Positions 46,101 through 56,565 are shown, numbered from the stretch's first letter. The stretch is DNA of 64,000 nucleotides from Thalassia testudinum (GCA_037157565.1 JAZHRO010000073.1:17366501-17430500); one strand, 5' to 3'. Numbers and translations are program-made. The notes: a model not told the origin generated them from the sequence alone.

Positions 46101-46457
46101 TCTAGATCTAGTGCGGAGTTAGAGTACAGGGCCATGGCCCAGACATCCATTGAGATGGTTTGGGTCAAGTCAGTTTTGTTAGATCTTCATATTTTTTTGG
46201 ATAGATCTATGGAGATGCGGCATGACAACAGAGCAGCGACCTATATTGCCAATAACCCTATGTTTCACGAGAGGACAAAGCATGTAGATATTGATTGTCA
46301 TTACACTCGAGATCTCATTTAGCATGGGACATTACATACCACAAGTGTCACTTTTGAGGAGCAGACTGCAGATGTCTTCACAAAGCCCCTAGCGAGATCT
46401 GCCTTTGTGGCGTGTTGTTCCAAGCTGAGCGTGATAGATATTCATGCTCCAGCTTGA
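43173..46457 (+). pseudogene. pol polyprotein of copia-H
   Basis: MAESMSLVYQEHYKSHHGAW leads into protease WLIDFGASQHLCG (43231-43270; Ser of DSG changed to Phe), then GKGEVSVTPSLQL. Pre-integrase LQWHVHLGHLSLDRLRR lies at 43615-43665. Integrase has RYYLVVIDDFSRVTWVFL, DNALEF, QQNGVTEQKYKHLLDV and KCVLLGYSRTQKG. Reverse transcriptase has [18 protein letters not shown], a TAG at 45165 for Gln, VYVDDLIITGDD at 45510 (intact) and LGQLKYFLSIEVARG. RNase H reads VVVSRSSAELEYRAMAQTS and ends VIDIHAPA with stop at 46455. Several stops and frameshifts are present. Confidence 0.9.
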
Positions 46458-46464
46458 GGGGAAG

Positions 46465-46616
46465 TGTTGGCATATAGTTTCTTATATTCCTTTCTTGTTT
46501 GGGCTTATGGGTGTTTAGCTCTTGAGGGGTAGTTCTGTATTTTTCAACCCTTTGGTCTCTCTCCATATAAGAGAGCCTAGGGTTTGCTATAATGGATTAA
46601 GTCATCTCATCCAATT
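46465..46616 (+). repeat. 3' LTR of copia-H
   Basis: 152 bp, with a small deletion in the CT-rich TATA segment relative to the 5' LTR. Preceded by polypurine tract TTGAGGGGAAG (46454-46464). Confidence 0.92.
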
Positions 46617-46621
46617 CATAT

Positions 46622-48110
46622 GCCTGGTTGAGAAGGTTGGAAGCGGGGAGGAGGATTGAGCATTGCTTTCCTATTGGGAACCCTCTAAAGCATCCCCAAC
46701 GCTTGAACGAATAGGGGGGGTAATAGCACCCTCAAGTGCCCTACATAAGAGCTGCGATTCTAGACGTGGGGGCGACATCACTAGTTGCTTACTCGAATGG
46801 GGTTTCTTCATCGACCTCGTAAGAGGGCCATTCCCCGTGTTTGATGTCGGCCTACCTCCATCGCCAACCCTTGGGAGCCATCAACTAAACCAACATTGGG
46901 GAAAAAAAAGGAGTCGTACTAGCCCCAAAATTGGAACGAGTTTGAGGAGGAGAGTTTCCGCCCAACTCATTCTTAATTGACCTGGGTCACCAGCAACTTG
47001 ATCCACAACATCCAAAGGGTTATCAGGTTCGAATCCGAGATCGGACCCAACCCTATTAGCTACGTTAACATCCTTGTTAAAAGCCATATCCTTTTGTTGC
47101 GCTTAAGTGAAGGTGCAAAAGTAGGAGGAAACACAGCCGTTTGATTTTCTAAACCTTCGCGACTCACTACGGGGATGTTAGGGATCTTTGAAACCATTGT
47201 CCAATTCTTTGTTTTCCAAATGTGGCGTTGTTGCCTTCTCATCGCATAAGCCCCCTCCTTTGCTGCATTACTACCGGTTGGTGCCGAAGACGAAGATGCA
47301 ACCTCCACGTAAGTCCTCCCCTTATCTTCCTTCTCTACTACATTCATAACCCATGAGCACCCCTTAAGTTGGATCAAGAGCCTTGAGGGAACAATAGCGA
47401 CACCGGTGACCTCCAGGGACATCCAAAATCATTGAAGATCCTTCACCTCGAGCCCCATATCGCAACATAACTTCAGGTGTAAGAATCTTGACTCGAGGGC
47501 ATCCATCACCACAATCATCTGTAGGTGTAGGGTGATCCCACCTAGATGAACATGGATAGCATTCTACATTGGAAGGTTGCTCATTGCTTGCCCCATCAAA
47601 GCTTTAGGGTTTATGCCATCGTAGCTTGCTGTCGCCAACAATTAGACTTAAAGAGGACTTTGATCTATATGCTGTAGCCAACGAGGAACTTCTTCACATC
47701 AACTACGACCTTGAAGTTAGTGGGGTGAGTGCAAAACAAACGCAATGCCCTCCGAATTAATTCTAGGTTTAGGCTTTCGGCTACTATGTTCCTAATTAGT
47801 GCATCGTTGAGTAAGCTTTTAAGAGATTATGTTGACGGAGGCCATAATGCAAGGATTAAAGGTGGGAGGGGTCAATCATTGACCACAATGACCTTTGGCA
47901 CCTTAGGCATCGACTTTGGACTTTGTACTAGCGGCCTCCGACCTTGCGGGCATTCCTACTGATGATGGCCCATCCCTTGACATCGAATGTAGACGATCAG
48001 ATCACAAAAAACCTTCTCTAAGTAGCCCCATTTCCGCCACCTAAAGGCGGTAGCACTCTTTCGTCCCTCCTACACAACCGACCAACCATCCCTATCCTGA
48101 TCGCCGCCTT
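46622..48110 (-). pseudogene. ORF1 of LINE-F (5' part, zinc-knuckle protein)
   Basis: On the minus strand: a knuckle-like segment YIRCQGMGHHQ.ECPQG at about 47940-47990, then LPKVPKVIVVND, LRLFCTHPTNFKVVVDVKKF (about 47690-47750), MSLEVTGVAIVPSRLLIQLK (47365-47422), a Ser/Ala-rich part, and MAFNKDVNVANRVGSDLGFE (47025-47087). The order of knuckle followed by a DUF4283-like stretch fits an ORF1 protein of plant LINEs. Stops and frameshifts are present and the 5' start is not clear. The assignment rests on position upstream of ORF2 and on the knuckle. Confidence 0.55.
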
Positions 48111-48415
48111 CAATAGGGCAGCCACTTTCATGTAAATAATCCTACATATCATGAAAGTATCAACCTCAGGTAGAATATTATTTTGTGTTAGAGATAATTT
48201 AGGAATTAGAATTACAAAAGTAAAATTATCTTTTTTTTTATGTTTTATCTCTTTCCAAACGGGAGGGATATGATTTAGTTTGTGATTTGATTTGTTTTCA
48301 TAAGTTAGGATTAGGATTGGAAGTAGGAACCTCTTTATATAAAGGGATGAACCTTATATGATGAACTTTATATAAAGAACAAACATGCAAGACAAACGAA
48401 AAAAATTTTCAACAT
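48110..48415 (+). repeat. RNase H remnant and 3' LTR of copia-N
   Basis: The plus strand at 48130-48175 can be read as HVNNPTYHESINLR, like the ANNPxFHERTKHI block of copia RNase H. It is followed by an LTR-like unit from about 48186 (TGTTAGAGATAATTTAGG) to 48415 (TTTTCAACA), about 230 bp, with a TATA-containing segment CCTCTTTATATAAAGGG at 48330-48346. It would be the 3' end of the copia whose reverse transcriptase lies at 25311-25804. No second LTR is in the window. Confidence 0.5.
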
Positions 48416-48771
48416 TAACTAAATAGAAATGATGTCCCTTACAATTTGAAACGTGACTTGGATCTCATACATCAAAGTGAAGTAACTGAAATAAAGACCT
48501 TGTATGACTTTGGTGCCTCGGGAAGGAACTCCAGTGGTGTTTGCCTAACATGCCTCGCATTGAAATGTAGCAGTTGAAGGAAATAAGCAACTTGGTTTAT
48601 TCTCAAACTAGCGTGCTTGGTCTTCTCATGAAACATGGGGTTGTTGGTAATATAGGTAGTGGCCCTATTGTTACACCTCATCTCCATAGGACCATCCACT
48701 CGCAGATGCAGGACTATCAGAAGGAACCTTACCCACATCATTTTTGATGCAGTTTGGGCCATGGCTCCGTA
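48416..48771 (-). pseudogene. Scrambled copia fragment: RNase H joined to pre-integrase/integrase start (copia-J 3' side)
   Basis: Reading leftwards, 48771-48615 encodes MAQTASKMMWVRFLLIVLHL and RCNNRATTYITNNPMFHEKT, an RNase H block continuing copia-J across copia-I. It then passes at about 48600 into a different region that reads CEAC..LGKHHWSSFP and SLFQLLHFDV.DPSHVSN, the pre-integrase and integrase start. In an intact copia that order is reversed. Either two elements abut here or copia-J has an internal rearrangement. Confidence 0.65.
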
Positions 48772-48930
48772 ATTGGGAAGAAATGACCAATCTACTTTAT
48801 TGAGAAAATCCTACGCCTCTCTATATAGAGAGATGTTGGGAAAAATACATAAAAGAATCAGACAAAATATAAAGATAGCTAAACAGTCCCCAGTAAACAT
48901 AAACAAGAAATATAAATAGGAGGATTAACA
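48772..48930 (-). repeat. 3' LTR of copia-I
   Basis: 159 bp; adjacent polypurine tract on the minus strand (CCCCCCTCAAG, 48931-48941). Confidence 0.92.
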
Positions 48931-48936
48931 CCCCCC

Positions 48937-51900
48937 TCAAGTTGGAGCATAGATGATCATGCTCATCTTGGAATAGCAATAATCAAATGTCGATCGAGGT
49001 AGAGGCTTTGTGAACACATCAGCAGTTTGGTCCTTAAATGCAACATAAGTAGTACGTAGCAAGCCACATTTTATGAGATCTCTAGTATAGTAGCAGTCAA
49101 CCTCAACGTGTTTGGTGCGATCATGGAACATCAGGTTGTTGGCTATATATGTAGCAGCCTGATTGTCGCATCGCATCTCCACAGTTTCCTTAATCTGAAT
49201 GTGTAAATCATGTAGTAGAGACTGTATCCAAACCATCTTTGCAGCAGTTTGGGCCATCGCCCTATACTCTGACTCTGCACTGGAGTGAGAAACTACTCCC
49301 TGTTTCTTGCTCCTCCAAGTAACCAGATTACCAGCCACAAAGATATAGAAACCAGTGGTAGATTTCCTGTCAAGTACACATCTTGCATAGTCTGCATCAG
49401 AATATCTTACTATTGTCATAGGAGAGCCTCTCTGGAAGAGAATATCGCGATGTGGTGCTTTCTTCAAGTATCCAAGCACCTGCAGAGCTGCTTGCCAGTG
49501 TAGCTTTGTTGGCTTCTCCATAAATTGGCTGAGTTTGCCTACTGCCAAGGAAATATCCGGTCTGGTAATGGTCAGATACAACTTGCCTACAAGCTGTCTG
49601 TATGCTCTACTATCAGCTATGTCTGCCCCCTCATCATGTAGATGTGCCTTGGGGTCCATAGGAATATTGGTTGGCTTGGACCCTAGCATGCCTGTCTCCT
49701 GAAGGACATTCAACGCATACTTGCATTGAGAGAACAATCCCATCTTTACTCCTAGCAACCTCAATCCCCAGAAAGTATCTAAGTTGGCCTAGATCCTTCA
49801 TAACAAACTTCTGTGCAAGAGATTCCTTGACCTGTCTTATCCCAGCCTCATCACTACTGGTGATAATCAGATTATCTACATAAACTAGTAGTGCTACAAT
49901 GCCATTCTCCATTTTCCTGACAAACAGAGAATGATCTAAAGAGGACCTTTGCATCCCCATCCTCTGCAACACATCTGACAGCTTTTGAAACCAGGCTCTC
50001 GGGCTCTGCTTCAGGCCATAAATGGCCTTCCTAAGTCTGCACACACACTCCTCCTAAACCTCAAAACGTGGGGATTGTTGCATGCAAACCTCCTCTTGAA
50101 GATCACCGTAGAGAAAAGCATTCTTCACATCAAGCTGTTGTAACATCTAATCTCTGTGGGCAGCAACAGAGATGAGTACCCGAATGGTGGCAAGACGTGC
50201 AACAGGAGAGAACGTATCAAAGAAGTCCACCCCATAAGTCTGGGTGAACTCCTTTGCCATCAACCTGGCCTTATACCTTGAAATAGACCCATCAGGATTG
50301 TATTTCAAGGCAAAGATCCATCTGGAGTCAACAAGTTGCGCACCTGCAGGAAGCGAGGTGAGATCCCAAGTTTGTCTGTTTTGAAGTGCAGCCATCTCAT
50401 CCTGCATGACTTAACGTCACTTAGGATCAAACATGGCCTGCTGGTAGGTAGAAGGAATGTGTGACGTTGTAAATGCCTGACAGAAGTTGCTAAATTAAGG
50501 AGCAAGATCATCGGTAGCCAAACTGCCTGTAACACAATATCTGGACTCACATGTATGGGGTGCCTTCCTAATAGCAATAGGAAGGTCATAATCATCTGGT
50601 ATCTCTGACTGAGTCGCTGCAGAAGGAGCCTCACTACTGTGGTGATCTGCATTGTTAAGGGGATTAAGTCTAATTAGACTATCACTGGCATCAGAATCAA
50701 TCTCAATTGCCTGTGAAACATCAGTCACTGGTGTGGTCGGTGGCCTCTGTAGTGTCGCATGAGGTCTACTATATGTGCGTAGAGGACCATGCAATCTCTG
50801 GTAGTCATCCATAGGGGTAGTGGAGCCTGAAGAGGTCGGTTGAGGTATGGAGATCGGAATATCCTCAAGTGAAATTGGAGTAATAGGCATGGGAGCTGCA
50901 TCATCATGAATACTCGTCTGTCAAGCAACAGAAAAATATGGTGTCTCATGAAAAGTCACATTAGCGCTGATATAATACCGGTGCTGGATGGGATCATAGC
51001 ATCGGTACCCCTTTTGACTCCTGGAGTACTCTAAGAAGATACACTTAACAGCATGAGGAGCAAGTTTGTCACGTCCTGGTGATGGCACATAAACAAAAGC
51101 AACACATCCAAAACTTCTAGGAGACGTGAAAAAGCTCACAATCTAGGTGTAACAGGAGAATCGGTATCTACTCATGAAGAACTAAACTCGGCATCCTGTT
51201 AATGAGGTAGGTCGCCATCAAAACATCTCCCCAGTATCTCTGTGGAACATTATGGTGGATAAGAGTGCGGGCAGCCTCTAACAGGTATCTGTGCTTCCGC
51301 TCGGCAACTCCATTCTGCTGCGAGGTATGGGGACAAGAAGTCTGTTGGATAATCCCATGAGTCCTGTAAAACTTTGCAAGTCTAGTAGTTTAGAACTCGA
51401 GGGCATTATCTGTCCGTACAATCTTCACTGTAGTAGAATACCGAGTCCCAATCTCCAAGAGAAGAATCTCTATAATACCTCCAACCTTTGCCTTGTTCTT
51501 CATTAGAAACACCCAAGATACTCTAGTGAAATCGTCAACAACAACGAGATAGTAACGGTGTCCTGTCCTGTCTAGAACTCTACTCAGTCCTCAAACATCC
51601 ATATGAAGTAACTCAAAGGGAGTAGCTGATCCAGGAGAAGTACTTGCAGGGAATGAAAACCGATGCTTACCCAATTGGCAAGCATCACACCTAATAGTAA
51701 TAGCAGGTGAAATATGCGGAATCACCCTCCTGAGGTGATTTAGAGGCAAATGTCTTAGACGAATGTGCCATTGTAAGACACTCCCACCATCATGTCTATG
51801 GACACCTGCAAATGGCTCTTGACCAAGATGATAATGACCATTTTCCTCTGTACCTCCGGCGATGGTCTTCCCAATAAGTTTATCCTGGACAATACATCCG

Positions 51901-52250
51901 ACCTCATCAAAAATCACCCAACAATGAAGATCCTTCGTGATTCTGCTCATGGACAACAAGCTCATGGGAAACTCTGGTACGTGTAGTGCTCTTGGCAGTT
52001 GCAACGTGGGGGTCACAGATACTTCCCCCTGGCCAACAATGGATACATGTCTGCCATCAGCAACCTGTACTGTTCTCTCTGATGCAACAGAATTGAGTGA
52101 CCGGAAATAGCTCTGATCTCCACAGAGATGCTGTGAAGCACCGGAATCAACTAACCATCCTGTACCATGGTGACTCCTGTCATGCTTTTGCGGCATTAAG
52201 CTTGCATACTCAACCACCCTTGCCATAGTAGCGATGAAGTGGATTACCAA
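48937..52250 (-). pseudogene. pol polyprotein of copia-I
   Basis: Right to left on the minus strand: a short leader peptide from 52250 or 52226, protease GWLVDSGASQHLCGDQ (about 52120-52165, intact), GQGEVSVTPTLQLPR, pre-integrase LQWHIRLRHLPLNHLRR (one Gly of LGH changed to Arg) and CDACQLGKHR. Integrase is broken between 51140 and 51590 but shows KCIFLEYSRSQKGYRC. Reverse transcriptase runs from the GTW-like start [12 protein letters not shown] (50345) through [37 protein letters not shown] and VYVDNLIITSSD (49865-49890; YVDD changed to YVDN). RNase H is a single frame to 48937 with KKQGVVSHSSAESEYRAMAQ and CDNQAATYIANN. Confidence 0.92.
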
Positions 52251-53157
52251 GAGCTATAACTCGCCATCATAGATGTAAAATCACTAAGGCATCACTCTAG
52301 ATGCAAAATTTGATCTGGAAGCATCAAACCATGACCTGAAATTGAGTTCTCAAATCATGGGTGGACTTTAAAATGGCACCAACCCCCTGAAATTAACATA
52401 AGAAGCATCGCAGCCTCCAGTAGTGTCATCGGTCTTCACAGAATAGCCAGGCACCTTCCCCTTAAAGTCCTTGGTGAAGCACCTGCAGCCTTTCTCGCAA
52501 TTAGTAACAAGAAGCAGCTTCAGACCCTCAAACTAGAGGGAGTCATTTTCAAATAGAGAGCTATCCCTTGCAACAGAAATAAGGAGCCAACAAAAGCATC
52601 GCCAGCCCCAGACCAAACTGCTGCAGAGGTGATCACAGGAGGATCACCTCCTCAGAACCAATAGAGATGATTGCGCCATTGATCCCTGCTGGTTGCAGCC
52701 ACAGACGGCCGCCACGATGCTGCCTGATGGTTGGCGGCGGCGCTAGCACTTGCTGCAGAGCGTCGCCAGGGACGCTTGGACTAGCAGTGCCACCGCCAGC
52801 TGCTGTAGCGAGTCGCAACACAGTCGCAACGCCGCTGCTGGGTCTATCGACCCTCCTCGGAGCGTCGCTCGGTGGTTCAGAGGCTTCTGTGTTGCAGCCT
52901 CGTTGCAAGGGTTGAATCAGGCCTCAGGAGCGTCGCCTCCAGCCGCTAGGGCTCCTACATAGGGCCAAATCGAGCTGTAGGGGCTGAATTGAGCATTAGG
53001 GGTGCTGCCGGGGGCCACTAGGGTTCCTGTGTGCGGTCGGAGGGCCGCCAGAGACTGCTGCCATTGCCAAGGAAGGAGGAGATGATAATGGGATTTGGTG
53101 TTAGGGTTTAAGAAGTCTTGAGGGGTGGGATACCTAGAGTCACGGTCTAGAACCGGT
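52251..53157 (-). other. Leader of copia-I; gag absent
   Basis: About 900 bp with GCCGCC-type triplets near 52680-52900 and no gag motif. A stem-loop CGGTTCTAGACCG is at 53143-53155 on the minus strand, just after the primer site. Frames at 52633-52962 are compositional. Confidence 0.65.
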
Positions 53158-53330
53158 GCTCTAATTCCAAGTGGGAAGAAATGATCAATCTACTTTATAG
53201 AGAAAACCCTACGCCTCTCTATATAGAGAGAGATGTTGGGAAAAATACATTAAAGAATCAGACAAAATATAAAGATAACTAAACAGTCCTTAGTAAACAT
53301 AAATAAGAAATATAAATAGGAGTATCAACA
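53158..53330 (-). repeat. Primer-binding site (53158-53169) and 5' LTR (53170-53330) of copia-I
   Basis: The primer site reads TGGAATTAGAGC on the minus strand, two changes from consensus. The LTR holds a perfect 16 bp palindrome at 53215-53230, CTCTCTATATAGAGAG, around its TATA core. Confidence 0.88.
53215..53230 (-). promoter_or_regulatory. TATA box in a perfect palindrome, copia-I LTR
   Basis: CTCTCTATATAGAGAG equals its own reverse complement. The 3' LTR carries the same palindrome. Confidence 0.6.
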
Positions 53331-55858
53331 CTGTACTCTGACTTAACACTAGATTTGGAGGCTACGACTTGCTTTTTACTCTTCACGTCAATAGTTTTTT
53401 AGCAACATAAGTATAGAAGCTTGTGGTGGACTTCCTATTAGTTAAATACCCTGCATAATCAGCATTTGAATAGCCAACCACAGCCATAGATGCCCCCTAT
53501 TGAATAAAATCCTCTTACCAGGTGCTTTCTTTAGGTATCTCAGCACCATCATTGTAGCATCTCGGTACTGCTTGGTTGGCTTATTCATAAACTGACTCAA
53601 CTTGCCCACTGCAAGTGAGATATTTGGCTTAGTGATAGTCAAGTATAGAAACTTGCCAACCAACTGCCTATACTACCTGCTGTCCACGATCTCTGCCTCT
53701 TTATCATACAAGCGTACCTTGGAATCTATCAAATATTTGCTGGTTTGGCACCCAGCATACATCTCTTTTAGGACATCAAGTGCATACTTTCTTTGGGATA
53801 GTATTATGCCTCTCCTACGTGCAATCTCTATCTCAAGGAAGTATCTTAGAGGTCCAAGGTCTTTCGTAACAAATTGGTCTGCTAAGCACTGTTTGATCTC
53901 AATAATGCCTGTTATGTCATCATCTGTGACAATTAAGTCATCTATATAAACTAGAAGTACAACCACCTATTTTCTCGTCTTCCTGACAAATAAAGAGTGG
54001 TTAGATGATGATCTCCAGAAACCAGCAGCTTCAACCACCTGGGAGAGCTTGTGAAACCAAGCTCTCGGACTTTACTTTAGGCCGTAAATAGCTTTTTTTA
54101 ATTTGTACACACTCCCCCTCACTCTTGTTTCTCGTGGGTTGTTGCATGTAAATGCAAATCTTCATAGATAAAGGCATTCTTCACGTCAAGCTAATGAAGT
54201 TGCTAATCTCACTGAATTGCCATGGAAATCAGAATTTGTACTGTAGAAAGCCGAGCCACTGGTGAGAACATGTCAAAGAAGTTCCTCATATGTCTGGTTG
54301 AACCATTTGGCAACAAATCAGGTCTTGTACTTGGCAATTGATCCATTTGGGTTGTATTTGACTGTAAATACCCATTTACAACCAACTACTACGACACCCT
54401 CCGGTAACGGTGTAAGCTCCCATGTACCACGTGCGGTAAGGGTAGCCATCTCATCCTCCATGACTTGGCGTCATTTTGGATCAAGCATGGCCCACTGGTA
54501 GGTGGCAGGAATCGGGGTAACTGAAAGAGCATGACAGAAACTGCCAAAAGTAGATCCCACTCTCGCAGTAGACAAATTGCTTGTAACTGGATATCTGGCA
54601 CAACTACGAGGAACCTTTTGAATAGCAATTGGAAGGTTAAAATCATTTGGTAAATCCTCTTGTACTGGTTTAGAGGTAGAGATATCCACTCCTGGATTTG
54701 TATCATCACAATTAGGCACTATATCATCAACATGCAAACTATCATTAGTGCTCACATGAACTGAAGGGATGGTGTCAGTGAAGAAGGGGGCATATGAAAA
54801 GTAGTATGAGGACACACATAGGTAAGAGGTAGCTCAGAGAACCTCTCAGGTCCAGTGGTAGCAGGTTGGGGAGTAGAAACATGCATCTCCTCCAAGAGAA
54901 CAAGAGGGAGTAGGCATGGGAGCCTCGGTAGCCTTTGGTGAAAGCGCACGCTTAGTGGTGGAAAAATAAGGGATGGACTCATGAAAGGTAACATTGGCAC
55001 TTACAAAATGACGTCCAGTAATGGGATCAAAACACCGATACCCTTTTTGAGTCCTAGAATACCCCACGAAAATACATTTCACTGCGTTAGGTGTCAGTTC
55101 ATCCATACAAGGAGTAAGAACATGCACAAAAGCAATGCACCCAAAGACTCTTGGCGTGACATGGAAGAATTCTCTATCATGATACATGCACATTTCACTG
55201 CGTTAGGTGCCAGTTCATCCATACCAGGAGTAAGAACATGCATAAAAGCAATGCACCCAAAGACTCTTGGCGTGACATGGAAGAATTCTCTATCATGATA
55301 CATGACCTGCTAACATATCTGCTCATGGATAGCAGAACTTGGCAACTTGTTGATAAAAAAACACGCCGTTAAAATTGCATCACCCTAATACAGAGAAGGA
55401 ACACTGTGATGTATCAACAGGGTGCATGCCACATTATCAAGTGGCGGTACTTCCTCTCAGCAACACCATTTTGCTGAGAGGAGTGAGCACAAGTATAGTG
55501 GATAATGCCATAGGATTTGTAAAAAGAATACAAGCGATGGGTACAAGATTCAAGAATATTATCAGAATGTACAATTTTAATAATAAGAGAAAATTGAGTC
55601 TTTACTTCTAAATATAAATTGCTTAATAATAGAACTCACATTAGATTTATTTTTCATCAAGAATACCCCTTACAATATGGAGAAATCATCAATAATAACC
55701 AGAAAAAAATGGTGGCCCTGCCGGTTTAGAACTTGATTTGGACCTCACATGTCCATATGAATTAACTGGAACAGAGAGGTAGACCTAGCACTATGACTAG
55801 AGGGGAAGCTAGCACAGTGATGCTTGCCTAGCTGACAAGCATCGCAAGTAATGGCATT
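53331..55858 (-). pseudogene. Copia-J pol: integrase, reverse transcriptase, RNase H
   Basis: Right to left on the minus strand: pre-integrase CDACQLGKHHCASFPSSH (55790-55850), integrase start FQLIHMDM.GPNQVLN, IDDFSI, then KCIFVGYSRTQKGYRCFDP (about 55015-55075), reverse transcriptase from [15 protein letters not shown] sequence near 54410 to VYIDDLIVTDDD at 53920-53955 (YIDD intact), KDLGPLRYFLEIEIARRRG, KFLYLTITKPNISLAVGKLS (53595-53655), and the beginning of RNase H at 53331, continuing at 48771. A 116 bp tandem duplication at 55077-55308 causes a frameshift. The right end is cut by an LTR of copia-L at 55859. Confidence 0.85.
55077..55308. repeat. 116 bp tandem duplication in copia-J integrase
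   Basis: Two nearly identical copies start at 55081 and 55197 with ACTGCGTTAGGTG and end ACATGGAAGAATTCTC. The period of 116 is not a multiple of three, so it shifts the frame. The copies differ at only a few bases. Confidence 0.88.
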
Positions 55859-56116
55859 TGTTGAGAGAATTGTGTATTGGCCATTTAGTACCACATCATG
55901 TGTTGTGGGAATGTGGAGTATGTGGTGGCCTATAAATAAACATGTACCCCCCACTTGCTTCTTTGAGAAGATCAATATAGAATCAACCCTATTAGGGGCC
56001 TTCTCTTATGGTCTTCTTCCCTCTTCATGAGTGGGATTTCCACGTAAATTCAAGTGTTCTTTATTTCATTATATTTTGATTTCTTTTATGCTTTCGCTTT
56101 TCATATTCTTTCAACT
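55859..56116 (+). repeat. LTR of copia-L (5'), cutting copia-J
   Basis: 258 bp from TGTTGAGAGAATTG to TTTCAACT, followed by a primer-binding site. The TATA segment GGCCTATAAATAAACATGTA lies at 55927-55946 and is shared with the solo LTR at 23031-23369. A possible left target duplication is GCATT (55854-55858); its partner was not found. Confidence 0.8.
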
Positions 56117-56431
56117 TGGTATCAGAGCCATTCATTTCTTGGGTTTGTTTTATTGAAGTTCTATTCGAGAGATCATCAGGTGTTGCTGATGGCGAGGGGC
56201 AGCGTTGGCCTATTGGGCTAGTCGGCGACATTTGTGGTGTTATCAATCTTCGTTGAAGTAGCAGTAGAAGAAGAAAAGGAAGAAGAAGGCGACCTCATCA
56301 CCATTAAAGGTGATGATCGTGACTCGACAAAGGTCCCTCTCCATGAGATCTCGCGTGGAGAGCCTCGTGACAATGGTGGGCTCCTCCCTGATGGAGCCAA
56401 AGGTTGAGGCGAAGAAGCGATGAGGAAGAAG
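56117..56431 (+). other. Primer-binding site and leader of copia-L, cut by copia-K
   Basis: TGGTATCAGAGCC at 56117-56129 is complementary to initiator tRNA-Met. The following 300 bp has a frame beginning ATGGCGAGGGGCAGCG (about 56190) with a Glu-rich part but no recognised gag motif. It appears to continue at 61277 beyond copia-K. The last five bases AGAAG are the left target duplication of copia-K. Confidence 0.6.
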
Positions 56432-56565
56432 TGTTGCACTCCATATTTTTTTGTTGTCTGTACTGGTTATTTTTATTTTTAGTTGAAGTTGTGTTGTAAT
56501 TTATCCCACCTCTCTATATAAAGAGAGGGTTTCTGAATAAGACATCTTTTTGGTTTCTCCCAACT
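56432..56565 (+). repeat. 5' LTR of copia-K
   Basis: 134 bp ending TTTCTCCCAACT. Its TATA segment, CCTCTCTATATAAAGAGAGG (56509-56528), has seven-base arms. Confidence 0.9.

Larger units (their letters stand above)
42293..46616 (+). mobile_element. Copia-H: gag-less Ty1/copia element inserted in LINE-F
   Basis: LTRs at 42293-42450 and 46465-46616 begin TGTTGGCATATAG and end CATCCAATT; perfect CATAT duplication. The interior has a primer site, leader, and pol from protease to RNase H. Pol starts at an ATG at 43173 with the protease Asp at about residue 24, so there is no gag. It is related to copia-I, whose pol starts in the same way. Confidence 0.93.
25805..48110 (-). mobile_element. LINE-F: nearly full-length plant LINE, split by three copia elements
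   Basis: Pieces on the minus strand are, 5' to 3': ORF1 46617-48110, end of ORF1 and ORF2 endonuclease/reverse transcriptase 39296-42292, 31751-31974, and zf-RVT with 3' end to about 25855. Without copia-E, F and H the element is about 5.4 kb. An AATAAA-like polyadenylation word lies near 25866 on the minus strand. Each copia is flanked by a 5 bp duplication (CATAT, GAAGT/GGAGT, ATTCT). The 5' border near 48110 and the 3' border are approximate. Confidence 0.82.
48772..53330 (-). mobile_element. Copia-I: gag-less Ty1/copia element, best preserved in the window, inserted in copia-J
   Basis: LTRs at 48772-48930 (3') and 53170-53330 (5'), about 92% identical by eye. Target duplication CCGTA (48767-48771) / CTGTA (53331-53335), one change. 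Removing it joins the RNase H of copia-J at SEYRAMAQTAS. Long open frames (275 and 219 codons) remain. Pol starts near 52226-52250 with the protease immediately, so there is no gag. Confidence 0.93.
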
